Source: Lyophyllum atratum (Eukaryota > Basidiomycota > Agaricomycetes > Agaricales > Lyophyllaceae). Taken from it: 41,825 bases of DNA. Positions within the stretch are counted from its first letter, which is position 1; the number at the start of each line of letters is the position of its first letter. The position numbers and the translations under genes are program-made. Positions 12,113 through 24,081 of this stretch are shown piece by piece. The stretch is from the NCBI GenBank assembly GCA_014905825.1, contig JACGCN010000114.1:1-41825 (forward strand), given 5' to 3'. The notes below the pieces were generated by a model. That model had not been told where the DNA came from, made no database searches, and saw nothing but the letters and a program-made list of their open reading frames with translations.

Positions 12113-12574
12113 TGTGACTGAAATTGAGATTTTCTCTCTCATCTCCCAACCACCAGGTGGATCGACCCTCTTCTGTCGATTCTAGTTGCCCGGTCTCTGT
12201 TGCTCAGCTCTCACCACCAGACAACTAAGGCGAAGACTGAAGAGGGCCGTTTCCCTCGTCTTTTTGGATAGCAAGACTTTACCGCAGCTGGGCTCACAGG
12301 CTTCCAACAGCCAGCAATCTCTTCTGTCCTTTTCCTTCCTCGGTCCACTAAAAGGCACGCCTTCGCTGTGCGTTTGCCATCTCAGCTAGCTATCTCTCCA
12401 CCGCCTCGTCCAGGCTTTTCTCATTTACGACAACCCATCACGACCACCACCTTCCTCTCTTGCCTGCCCCTTGCTTCTTTCTGCCGAAGGAGCTCGTACT
12501 AGATTAGAGTCTAGCGGCCATCATCACGTCCTTCGTGTTGTTGCTGCTACCCTCTCGTCTGACCCCATTTTCAA
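12113..12574 (+). promoter_or_regulatory. Long pyrimidine-rich, ATG-free leader of the cyclin gene
   Basis: No ATG occurs in any frame on the plus strand for 462 nt before the cyclin start at 12575. In the same stretch CT-rich blocks such as TTTTCTCTCTCATCTCCC and CTTCCTCTCTTGCC are frequent. Both are expected of a long 5' untranslated leader, selected against upstream start codons. The transcription start itself cannot be fixed from the sequence. Confidence 0.55.
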
Positions 12575-15064
12575 ATGCCGGTTCCTGTCCCTCGTCATTC
12601 CAAACCAATCTCCCACCCAGTTATCAAGCGAAAAAACTGCGGTGATGGCCAGACAAATCCATTCCAGAACCTCACCCGCACGCTGCCTGTTTCACCAACA
12701 GGGCCGCCGGCCTCGTTTGGCACCCGCGAGCAGTGGATCAACTCACTGCCCACCTGGAGAAGGACAAAGCCGCGCAGAATCTGGGAGGATGACACAAGAA
12801 TTGCTGACCACCGTGTTGAGCAGGATTTTTATCGAGGGTTGACAGGCGCGGGCAACGCGTCCGTTATTAAAGGAGCACACGCTGATGCGAGTATTCCGCC
12901 CCTTTACACCCTGCTCGAGGCCAGCCAGCACCCCCCGCAGATGCCATCCGATCGAAGCCAAGGATCGGACGGTGACGCCGATGACGAGATGAGTTCAGAT
13001 TGCTCGGTCATGGATCAGAACCATCTCCAGAACCAGAGCCACTGGAGTATCAGCTCACCTATGGGGATCGACGACGGGTCCCGGTCCCAAGTCCAAAGCA
13101 TTAACCCGGTTACTCTGATCCTTACGGATCTCGTCTCATACGATGAGCAAGCCTATGAGCGTGGTGCATTCACACCCATTTTCGAAGATCAATCGCCAGG
13201 TACAAACAGCGGCCCAGAGAGAGCTTCCAGCCCCTTGCAGCCCATCACCCCTTTCGGCGTGTACGTGGACCGAGCTGTTGCGTCGCAGCCCTATGCCGTT
13301 TGCGGGGTTGCTGTGTCCCACGACGACGTCCCTCTGGATTATGGCTATCAAGACAAGATATGTGGCCCTCAATGCTTCCCAGCGGAGCCTATCTACCACG
13401 TCTCTGCTGAGCAGCCTCGAGAACTCGCCCCCGCACCTGTTCCAGAGGGTGTGACGCCCAGTGCCACTACCGGATATAAGAAGCTTGCCGAACCACTCTC
13501 AGAATGGGTTGCCAACTATGTTTGGAAAGTTTGCACTACTGGTCTTAGTCTGCCATCGATGTTTACGCGATCTTCGTAAGCCATCGTCAATTCTTATGAA
13601 TATAATCTAACTGACATTATTATTCCAGGAACCATTCGATCACCACATACGCGAACGTGCCACCTAGTTACTTGGCAGCTTCTGTCCACTCTCTGCTACT
13701 CTCGACTCTCTTGCAACCCTCCGCCGTCTTCCTAGCCATATGGTACATTGTACGCCTGCCCGTTTATTTCGCTGCAGCTGCGCCTGGACCCGAGCATGCC
13801 AAAGAGGCCCGATTCAGAGTTGCGTTGTTAGGAGACCCCTACACAGGCCTCGACAAAGAAGCTATGGAGGCGAGCGCCCCCTTCCGTCTCATCGTTTTGG
13901 GCTGCATGCTAGCAAACAAATGGTTGGACGATCACACCTTCTCCAACAAGACCTGGTATGTTTAGCAACTTGCATTGGCCTTATTGCAGTCTCTAACTCT
14001 CTTGACGTAGGCACAACATCTCTAACGTTCCCATCCAAGCCCTGAACAGGCTCGAATCCCTGACATTGGACATCTTCGCATATGATCTGACTGTCTCTTC
14101 CCGTGATTGGTCCCAATGGCTTGCGCACGTTATGTCTTACCACATGTCGCTGGCATCGCCGACCCATCCTCAGCCGATTTCTCGGCCGTCATCGAACCCG
14201 CATTCTATCGTTCGCAAGGCCATTGACGAGATCATTCAGGCGCCGGTTGCCTGCGACAATTTCTCCGTTCCGCAGCCTGTATTCATCGGGCTTGAGGAGC
14301 GGAAAAGAGAGAAGTTAGAGAAGGAGCGTACAATGGTTGCCGAAGTTCTGGAGATTGATTTGGACGAGGATGGCCCACTTCGAGAAGAATACCTCCCCAA
14401 GCGGCGGGTCAGCGGTGCAGGATCTTACCGCAACTCACAGGTCATGCAAGCACTCAACGTCGTTGATAATATTCCTAGCAATCCGCATGACTGGGAACGA
14501 CGCAATAACCCTGATGTTGACAAGCAGCTGCCTCCCCCGGCTAAGTGGAGCCCAGCCGGTGATGAACCCATTCATCGAGAGAGGAACCGAGTCATCGGAC
14601 AGTACGTCGCCGTTCAGCCTCCTCTTCACACTGCTGCGTACCCGGCGCCATACCACCCTACTGTTGACGTCTCTTATCCTCATTATCACTGGAATTCCGT
14701 CGTCTACGGATCAGTCAGACCGCAGCCAACTCACTTCTTCGACTTCCCTGCCGTCGACAATGTCGGCAATCAGACAACATACAACAGTTACCCGTACGCC
14801 CCTCAGATTCCAATCTCCCATTCTCGCTCGCAGTCCCTCTCATATGACCAAGAGAACCTGCAGTCGCGGCATCACACACGCTCCTATTCTCAGTCGCGGT
14901 TCGAGTATCGGTGCAGCGATCTTCGTGTGACTGCCAACGAGTTTGCACCTCAGTGCCAAGGCGAGGCTGCCTGGCTCGGGGCGAATCATTACCCATACCA
15001 TGGCTCTGCATTCGCACCCATTCACAATGTTGTCAACTACCAGCCAGCTTGGCTCAGGACCTGA
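12575..15064 (+). CDS. Cyclin-domain protein, Pcl-like
   Basis: This is a probable regulatory subunit of a cyclin-dependent kinase. Exons 12575-13575, 13629-13955 and 14011-15064 join in frame to 793 residues. The cyclin box lies in the middle, about residues 335-480: PPSYLAASVHSLLLSTLLQP, FRLIVLGCMLANKWLDDHTF, then TWHNISNVPIQALNRLE and LDIFAYDLTVS. This is the pattern of fungal Pcl/Pho80-type cyclins, in which an ANKWLDD helix is followed by the NR(L/M)E helix. The long N- and C-terminal arms look disordered. The C-terminal arm is rich in Tyr, Pro, Ser and His. The kinase partner cannot be assigned. The start is the first ATG after a 462-nt ATG-free leader. Confidence 0.85.
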
Positions 15065-16103
15065 GCACTCTTTTTCCTCTCGCGCTTCCAGCATGTGTCG
15101 TCTCTAGACTCGACGTCTCCGTTCTCATCTTTCTCCGTCACTATCTTACGCTCAACCGAGAACTCTACATAGACGTTCATCGCGATCTATTCCAGTTCCT
15201 CTTCTAAAGCCATCGCGCCTGTACTTCTCAACCATTATCCTGTGAATATCGACCTCGACCCACATCTGCCGTCATTCTCCTGTCTCATCATTTCGGGCCC
15301 TCCCAAACCTCGACGACTTATCCATCCTGTCCATAGGGATGACTGGCCCTTCACATCGACGTCTGAAGCATATCCGTGCCTCTTTTTTTCGCGGAAAGAG
15401 TTCTACCTTCTTCCACCACGACCTAGGGGATAACCCATTTCTGTGGTTCAATTGGTATCTTCTCGATCTTCACACGGACGCATACGAGTTTCGCTTCTCG
15501 GAGGCATGCAATCTATCTGTCGCCCATTCTTTGACAAATGATTTTCAAACCTCTTTCGACGTCCATTTGGTATTATCCAAGCTTACCATCACTAATATTT
15601 TTACCCTTACCTGTTTGTCAATTGGTATCGGCTTTGTTTCTTCTCGCACGTTTTTTATTCAAGGTTCACTCACGCAACTACTATCGATATAAAACCGTAC
15701 AAAAACATACCTTCTCGCTTCATCTTTTCTCATTTGATTACATCCTGATTCCCATCACGAACCCCCCCATCCTCCCTCCCCGTTCACACACATCCGAACC
15801 TCCACCCCTCCCTTCCCCTCTTCCTGACCCTCGACACCTGCGCTGTTTTCTCATGTGCCTTATTGCACCTTGTAGGTAAGTAGCTATGCAACCCTTTATA
15901 TAGTTTCGTACTGGATATGGATGCAAAAAATACATGCCTCTGTTTCCAGCCGTTCAGGCATTCATTCAGGACCAGGGATGAATAAAACGAGTAAGAGCAC
16001 AACTCGATTCGACGAAATTGGCATTGTCTGCAAAATGGTAATACAACATCTATGACTCGGCATTTGCCTATACGCTAGTTACATATTGACCTGGCCGAAT
16101 GGC
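15065..16103. other. 1-kb convergent interval, long 3' untranslated sequence
   Basis: This lies between the stop codons of the cyclin (plus) and E1 (minus). It is strongly pyrimidine-rich on the plus strand, most of all at 15660-15850 (runs such as CCCCCCCATCCTCCCTCCCC). Two overlapping plus-strand open frames (15339-15692 and 15538-15879) have no recognisable motif and look compositional. An AATAAA at 15981-15986 on the plus strand could be a poly(A) signal for the cyclin, implying an unusually long 3' UTR. A separate non-coding transcript is the alternative, because CT-rich tracts commonly lie just upstream of fungal transcription starts. Confidence 0.4.
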
Positions 16104-19100
16104 TCAGATTTGTACAACAAGGAACGGGACCTGAGGGAGTTTCAGGGCGGAAACAATCAAGAAGCGAAAATGACGTACCTCAACATCTTCTCCCTCTTCG
16201 TCCGACACCATAATCTCGACGACAAGGTGTTTGGCATGAGGAGGGATGGGCTTTTTGCTGACGAATTCGACTAATTTACTGAACTTCATCGGTAGTCTCT
16301 CCTCGCTCTGGAACCGAATCGTTAGTAGATGGATACATGAGATGGTATCTGGGAGCCATCACCTTCTTTTTCCCGATGAAGGAACTCCAAAGCATGCTGA
16401 CACCTTGGCTAACCATTGTGATTTCCAAATTATGGTTAGTCTTGAACCAGGAGACAATGTCGTTGAGTGTCGGATCGTTCGGGAACTCGAATCGATCCCA
16501 AAGCGTCCACTCAGTCGAACCATACTTGTTCTTAGCAGCAGCAATGGGCTCTGAGAACCCGAAGAATGGAAGAGCAAGGTTGACAAATCCATTCTTGTAC
16601 TCCTCGAGCTTTCTCTTGCCGTCAATGACCTGGAATCGATCATGGTAAACTGCATAATCTAGTACGATCTTGAGTATTACGGACCTTATACAGCTCCAAG
16701 CAGACTAGACCAGTCACAAGGGACGTGGTAGTAGCAATAGCAGGGATGATCTTCCCGGCGATCTGCTTCGTCTTGTGCCGATCTGCTATCTCGATCTTGT
16801 AATTCATTGCTCGAAGATTGGACGCCGCAGTGATGAAGTCGATATGGTGGTTGGTATCGTCGTCCTTCTCGAATTCGACTGGTGTGAGCCGATATCCTGC
16901 TAAAGACGACGGCGAGGGAAGTTTAGAAGTGGCATCGTCCACGTCATCAGCTGAGACAGCCCCATGAGTATCAAGCGATCTGATTTATGGCTAAGAGACG
17001 CACCACCACCACCTTCGCCTTGGCCAACAGGTTCGTTTTCGGTCACCTGGATCTGCACACCACTCCGCGGTGTGAATTCAGGGACGATCACAGACTCGGC
17101 GACCTTTCGGAAGATAGCTGGATCAGTTTCGCCTCTGAGACCATAGTTGAATGCGTGAAGATTGGCCGCCGCAATTATATACTGGAGATGGACGGGCTAA
17201 AAGTGCATTGTGAGCGCAAAGAAAATGTCCCGGGAATTGTGCCTACATCGCTTGAATCGAAAACCAATGGATCCGGCGCTCGCTTAGGACCGCTCCAGAA
17301 TGCCTGACCAGTGGTGGTCGTAGCGTCCTTGGGGAGACTGAAGAGCAATTGTCGGATTTCATTGTTGTAGTCCTTTTCAAACCGAAGCCGGGCCCATATG
17401 ATGCACTCCTCGAAAGTCAGGGGCTTATCAGTGACAAGGTAAGAAACAATCTGTTCAATCTGCTCCTTCGATGAGCCAGAATACTTGAGGCTAGTCTCCA
17501 AGTAATTGGGCTCCGAAAGGTAAGCATTAACTGCCTCGGCAGGTTTGACAAAAAGATCTGTGAACTGCTTCCGACTCCACTGTGAAGGAAGGCAAAAGAA
17601 TCAATAAAGAAACGGGAAGTGCATAAAAAAGCAAGTACATACCTCGATCGTGTGGTTGATGACGTTAGGGAAACTCCTGACAGTACACGAAGGTGTCTCT
17701 TTCTCCGGAGGATCCTGGGAGGATGCGTACGACTCCGTTAGGTCTGGGATTACGACCTGTGTGTTTCCCTTTGTTCCAAGAGTGCCGGATTCCAGCAGGG
17801 GCTTCCTGTAGAAAACACATCGTTGATCCATATAGAGGCCTATATATCACCAGCCTTAGCATCATGAAAAATGGGTTCATGAAACGAGGTACATACGTGC
17901 TTTCACATTATCCAAAGCGTTCGTTACGCCGTCGACGCCTTGGAAGAAGTTTGAATTGTAGACATCTATCGCAAGGTGAGTAACGAATACATTTCAAGAA
18001 ATGGGAACTCACTTTCAGTTTCCGGCCCGACTGGCTCCTGCTTGGCTAAGATCTTGCCGCTTAAGTCAGGGTTCATTTCCGATACAGCGACAGCAGCGAC
18101 TTCAGCCTTGAATTTACCCAAGTCTTTCGACCTGAATAAGAATTGGCGGTTCAGGTTGCTCTTCTCGATGGTATCCAGATCGGTAACATGAATAATTCCT
18201 TGCGGACCGCTACCAAGACCCATCATGCTCCAATTTTTCAGCATCTCGCAGCCGATTGCTCCAGCACCAACGAGGAATTGCCTGTGGTTCGCGATCTTTT
18301 TCTGAAAATCCTTTCCAAAGACTGCAATCTGGCCATCGTAACGTGAGCCAGTCGGTTGGCAATCTTGCTCTGAAGGAAGAGCAGCCGGAAGCGACTCGAG
18401 AGAGTCAAAATAGCAGTGTTGGACCATAGGGTGGAACTTGGCAGAGCAGGCTTTGAGTACTTCTTGGGCCACGAAGCCTCCGATCACCGCAACAATGGGC
18501 GACAGGTCACCCGTAGCTTGATAGGCCAACTCCGTAACGATGTTTTCGTTGATGTCGACATCTAGATTCTTCGCTAACGAAACAAGGAGGGCAGCATCTT
18601 CGACATTACGTGGACGAGGCAAACGTTTATGCTGCGAGCGAAATTCCGATAAAGCTTGGAAGCCAGCATGGAGCGTTGGAGGCCGATCGAACTTTGCGAA
18701 ATCAGTGACGAAAAATTCTGGGGACTTCAACGATTCCCTGAGGTTTTTCTGCGTGCCCTTAGGTATTAGTAGGGAGATTACAACATGGACAAGCTACGCA
18801 CGAAGTCGATGATCTTAGGCATCTTGACTTGCGTAAAGATCCCGCCGGTCTTATATGTCCCAAAATCGGATGTGTCCCCAATGGCAAAGGTATAGGGCCC
18901 CTTGACGGATATCTTCCGTGGCTCGCAACCGTTCAGTTCAGTCATGCCTTGAACTTCAGTAAATGTAACGAAATCTCCATCCTCAAGACCGTGCCTCGTG
19001 TCGTCCAGACAAGTCACCAGGCCTTCTTCGTCCTACAAAATTGTTGTAAGTCAGGTGTATTAGAAGATGCGGGAAATATGTACCTTCTCAACAGAAACAA

Positions 19101-19984
19101 TCATTCCGGTCAGTGCCTGTTCTCCAGTGGGATCCACACAAGTAAATTTAGGACCAAAATCGTTGAAAGCAGATCTTCGATATCAAATTAGGAGATTGCA
19201 ACTGGTAGAAACAATTTGAATACCCAAAGAGGCCACGAGTCTCAGCCGCAATGAAATGTACACCATGTTCATGAGTCCAGTCGTTTATCTCAATCTGTTT
19301 CCCGTGCGGCACTCCACACAGCACGACAACCTAAATGCTGGTCAGATTATGTCCACGAAAAGAGAATGGCGTCACTGACTTGGAAACCTTGTATCAAGTC
19401 CACTGTGATCTCTTGCCCAGGAGCGCCCCCAAGATTCCGTACAGGGACATATGTGTTTAGTTCAGCCAACCTGGGATGGGTTGCCTCTGCTCGTGACTTT
19501 CCCACATCTTCTGCTCGAAGGAAAAACTACGAAAGGGTAAGTTATGTGTTCCCAGGACTTTCAGACTATTATGATCACCTGGGAGCTGAGGTCTTGGATG
19601 GTAACGGGTTCGGGATCGAATATCGTAACAGTTTTGACGCCAGCCAAAACAATGTTTTTAGCTAAAAAAAAACGAAAATCTCAACTTCTTGCAACCACAG
19701 AGAAATGAAGAACGCGACCTATTTCGACGCCCAAGCCCTGTAGTCCAACAATCAGTACATTCGATGTGGCCATTCTCTTCATCGCTGCAATGTAGTCAGT
19801 AATCGTACGTGTGCTGGGCTCTTATGCTTACCTTCGTGTCCTAAGACATAGCTATTCGTAAAGCAGGATGAGATTGCTGGGCGTTAAAATGAGATACAAG
19901 AACTGACAGTTGACGAGAGTAAAGGCCTTCATCGATAGCAGCTTCGTCGATGTCCATATTTGCGGCGCTTGATGGTTCAGACAT
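16104..19984 (-). CDS. UBA1: Ubiquitin-activating enzyme E1
   Basis: This enzyme adenylates ubiquitin with ATP, forms a thioester with it and passes it to E2 enzymes. The start [20 protein letters not shown] matches the family, followed by LYSRQL and, after an intron, YVLGHEAMKRM. The first catalytic-cysteine half-domain and inactive adenylation domain lie in about 18000-19700. The active adenylation domain contains [36 protein letters not shown] and MNPDL (18040-18270). The catalytic cysteine is in [10 protein letters not shown] (codon 17685-17687). Near 16700-16910 is [20 protein letters not shown] with [17 protein letters not shown]. The C-terminal ubiquitin-fold domain ends [10 protein letters not shown] after removal of a 48-nt intron. 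That intron is a multiple of three with no stop, so its retention would simply lengthen the tail. About a dozen introns. Length is near the usual 1,010-1,020 residues. Confidence 0.95.
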
Positions 19985-21379
19985 GGTAAAAGGTATCTTG
20001 TGTGTTTGGTTATTGAGATTGTTCCGATGAGTGAGCAGGACCAAGTGCCACAGCAACCGAGGTGACTCTGGTGAGCGCGATCTGACTTGAATCCAGCACG
20101 TGATGATCTCGCAACTTCTACGACTTTGGAGATGATATTATCAGATAAGATAAACACCGTTGCCGCCACAGCCTACAAGGTCTCTCTTCGACAGACACAA
20201 CAGTCGTACCTCCTTTCCATACAACGATGTCAACCTAGTTGAGTTAACTAAGCCATGCATGGCTGAAGACACATAAATGTATGTAATCGGAAAAAGTCTT
20301 GTAGCAAACGTGTCAAGTAATACCTCATCTGAGTACAGGGGAGCGTGAAAGTGGGCAACGCAAGTGATGATGAGGATGTCGCGTGAGGGAGTCAGACTCC
20401 TTCATCCACGGCCTGTACTACCGAAAAACAGTGTAGTGAGGGAACAGTGCGGTTTTCGTGCGAGGAAAGAGATGATGTTCTCCACTAATGATCGTCGTAG
20501 GTGTTCACAACGGTAGGCGAATATGCCGAGTCGGTTGTCACAAAATGAGCGACACGAGACGACTCAATGCTTCGAGTGCCTCTAAGTGGAAGGCTGCGTA
20601 GCATGTAGAATAAGTCTGGAGAGTCAACGACGACATTCTCGAGATGTCGATATTCTCGTGCTGTTAAACGCAGGCGGGGATGCCTCGGCGTCGCCGTGGA
20701 GTTACTGATGAAGACAATCACGCCAGTAGTCGGTTTTTATTCAGAGTCGTGGTAGGGTAGAATGCTGCATAGTCTGTGGAGCACCAGAGCCTTTATGCTG
20801 ATTGGTCAAGACGCAGAGGATGATTGGTGAGAGTAAGCTATCGTGTGAGGGGAATCGGATCGAGCCTGATACCAAGCAAAGCCGCTCCTGGCACTTGAAG
20901 TCAGAAGCTCAAAATTGGATAAAAAGTTGATTCAATGCACCATACTTAGGCCGTACAGAAGGACAGAAGGACAAAAAGCTACATTGGCCATTGACTGAGC
21001 AGTTGGCACATGAATCTGGATGGCAGAGCGTCGATGGGCTACTCCGCGATAAGAACATTGGGACTCAACCATAGCCATGAACATGATAAGCCCGAGGATG
21101 TCATTTTGCATTGTGGAAGGCGCAACCGCGGAGGTCCCAGCTAGCCACAAGAATTGAGCGAAGGCCACCGTTGCTCTCCGGTCAAGTGCAGTTCGTATGA
21201 TAGGTTCGGGAGTCGTCAAGGTATTGAATGTGATGCCACATATCGTTGAAAGCGCTGGCAAAAACAGTCAAGAACTTTAGAGGGCGGAATCAATGGAAAG
21301 ATCTTAGTATTACTGGGAAGAAGCTAACTAGCGAAATACAACTGGGAGATTCCAGGTGAGAGAAAACATACAGATCATT
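19985..21379. other. Intergenic region with orphan minus-strand ORFs
   Basis: This 1.4 kb lies between the E1 start and the cactin stop. Two minus-strand open frames stand out: 20932-21261 (109 residues, containing the hydrophobic stretch VAFAQFLWLAGTSAVA) and 20485-20721 (78 residues, ending SPTVVNTYDDH). A pyrimidine-rich acceptor-like TTTTTGCCAG precedes the first on the minus strand. The hydrophobic stretch loosely recalls MARVEL-type membrane proteins, but the space before cactin is too small for a full four-helix gene. They may be exons of a small or decayed membrane-protein gene, or chance. A GATA-like run AGATAAGATAA lies near 20140, upstream of E1. Confidence 0.3.
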
Positions 21380-23866
21380 CTATTTGCGATAGAACTAGAG
21401 CAGCACATCCTTCTTTCAATAAAGGTATAATACACGGGTGAGGATTCACTTACGCTGCGTCTGAAATTGAACCAGAGGGAGAGGCATCCACGGTCAAAGC
21501 TACTCCGGAAACCCCTGGTGATATGCATTAGCATTGCTGACACGGACAGCCGTTAATAAATGCATACCGTTTATGCGAAAACTCCCACTCCCGGTTGACA
21601 ATACGGAAGGCAATATCTTCATAGGGGGGTCCGGCACTGAAGTGCAAGAGGACGGTTTCGTCATTCCCAGGCTCCTTCACAATCTTGTATGTTGGAGCTT
21701 TGGCTTTGTCGATGAGATCAGGATAAAATATGTTGAACTAGATATATGAAATGAGTATCATGTAGACCACTTTCCTTACTGATGGTAAGTAGCATACTTT
21801 GTATCCTTGTACGACCTTCGGTGGTGGATTGTCCGTGCTGTAATGTCAAATGAGTCGATTGGGACAAGAAAAAAAAGAGATACATACTCGTAATGCGTTT
21901 GGTTGTACTTATTCCATTCATACCCAGTGTGGACACGGTTAAAGTACCTCGGCTTCCTGGGCCTATATTTGTCTTCCCAGTTGTAGGTCGTGGGGTTGAC
22001 GATGTTTTCCTCCAAGTTAAACAACTCTTCTTCTTCGTCAAGATCTCTCTCTGCTTCCGCCCTATACAGAGCTTCGGAAGCGAGATCTGCACCGCTAGGC
22101 GCTTCCTCATCTTGTACTTCGACTTGTGGCTGAGCGGCCTTTGGTACGAATCGGGAGGCAGCAACCGCACGACGTTGTTCAAGCTGTAAACGTATATTAG
22201 TGACTAAGAGATGTTAGAAGGCGGAAAGGCGTACAAGTGCCCGCAAGGCTTCCACATCAGTAACAATATCGATATCTCGCTCCTCGGTTGGCAGTTTTGT
22301 GATGTCAAGTAGCACAGGGCTCATTGCTCTATCATACTCCTCCATCTCCTCAGTGGCGATGACTTCCTGTTCGGGAGCCACAATTTCAGGAGCAGCCTCG
22401 TTGTCCCACTTCTTGGCAGCGGAACGGGCGACACCAGCGAGCAGCTCCTCTTGTGCCTGTAGAGCTTCATCGCGCTGTCGCTTGCGCAGCTGTTCCAATC
22501 GGTTACGAACAACGACTTCGTGAAGACTTTGAAGTTTAGCCTAAGAAACGTTGAGTGACTAGGCTGATTTAGAAGATATAACGACTGACCTTTGCTTTCC
22601 AAACTAAAAGCTTCTTGAGCAGATCCTCCCAATAATCAGTATCGACGGGTTCTCCGCTAGTAAGTTTGTTTTGTATTTGTCTTTGGAGCGAGACCAGGTC
22701 GTCATAGTTTTTGCCTGAGAGTAAGGCTGCGATGTCAGATTCCACAGCCATTGCCGCCTCCAGTCCCCTGTGCCGGTTCGACTTCATTGTTTCCAAGCGA
22801 TCTTTGCAGACGACCATCATATTCTATGAAAAGACTTCAGATCCAGGATTCAAAGAGATTGAAATCATCGTACCGTCCAGAAATCAAGATTAACTTCTGT
22901 TTCCTCTAATGTCAGGTACCGTTCGATATCATCATGTAGCTCTTCCACTTGTTCCATCGTCAAGTTCTGTGATAGCTGTGAGAAAAGAGAGCTGCGAGAA
23001 AAAGATTATACACACGTCGAATATATTATAAGGCTCGTCTAAGTCAATCTCCAGACCGGCCTCGTCGTCATCCTCTGCATTCTCCTCCTCGTCGGCGGTC
23101 GGGTTCACATATTTCAGGTTAAGAGCTAGGAAGTCAATAGCCTTGGCTCTCTTCTCCTTGATACGAATGGCGGCCCTTCTCCTCTCCTGCACCAACTGGA
23201 AGTCACCATCTTTAGACAACCAATCAGACATCTGAGCAGATTCTTGGAGGCGCTGCATCCTCATCTCTTCCTCCTCGCGCAGTCGCTGTTCAACCTCCCT
23301 TTCCGCACGCCGCTTATTCAAACGCTCCAGCTCCTCCTTTGCCTCTTGTCGCCGAATTGCATCACGTCTCTGGGACTCGGCAAGTGAAAGACCTTCTTTC
23401 CGCTCCTTTTCGTTCTTCTTGTGCCAGCGAAATTGCTGCCCAAGGTTGACGTCGTGGAATGGATTGTCGGTAGCGCTGTAGACGCTGAGCTCGGCTACCT
23501 GTCGCGCCTCTTCTTCTTCCTTTATTCGTTTCTTCTCCACCTTCCTTGCCCGTCGCTCTTCAGATTTCTCTCGCTTCCGTCTGGCAAAACTAGGTCAAAA
23601 TGAAGTGTGGTGGACGACGGGGCTCGGGCTTACTTTTTGTCCTTTCGGTCTGCGTCCCTGCTGCGACTTCTATCTCTCTTATGGCGCGAAGGATCCTTTT
23701 CTCTGTCTCTGCTTCTGCTTCTGCTGACACGGCGCTTGCGGCGCGAATCGTCACGGTCATCCCTGGACGAGTGCTTGTCTGGCCGGGATGAGCGGACATC
23801 CGAGCCATATTCGCGGTCGCGATCATCGTACCTTCTGCGTGGCGATGGCGAGCGAGACCTACCCAT
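21380..23866 (-). CDS. Cactin, spliceosome-associated protein
   Basis: Cactin is a nuclear protein of the spliceosome; in fission yeast and animals it supports splicing and telomere or cell-cycle functions. The N-terminal 80 residues are RS-rich (MGRSRSPSPRRRYDDRDRE, then many RD/RS dipeptides). Next is a charged coiled-coil segment with VYSATDNPFHDVNLGQQFRW and WLSKDGDFQLVQERRRAAIR, then the middle domain (NIFD; NKLTSGEPVDTDYWEDLLKK). The C-terminal cactin domain is very conserved: NPTTYNWEDKYRPRKPRYFN, HTGYEWNKYNQTHYD, DNPPPKVVQGYKFNIFYPDL, GPPYEDIAFRIVNREWEFSH, and a last exon giving FNFRRSFYRK. The usual animal ending is FHFKRYRYRR, which fixes the stop at 21380-21382. About eight introns. 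It diverges from the ClpX gene with 215 bp between starts. Confidence 0.93.
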
Positions 23867-24081
23867 AAGAAAGAGTGTTGGAGAAAGCTAATGCCGACTC
23901 CACGACCCTAGTGGAGGTTTGAGCGAATGTTTGGACTTGTATATTTCGGACTTGTGGAACGCCTCAGCCGTTCGCTGAGAGCCTGCATGCTGTGCCAATA
24001 GTAATACCCTTGTTCTCTCTCTTTCCCTCATCCTTGGGCTTGTCCTGATATTAGGCTCCTGCCTACAAGCTTGGTGCTTAT

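Noticed and set aside
15339..15879. Two overlapping plus-strand frames of 117 and 113 residues after the cyclin
   Set aside because: They sit in CT-rich untranslated sequence, overlap in different frames and show only Leu/Phe/Ser/Pro bias.
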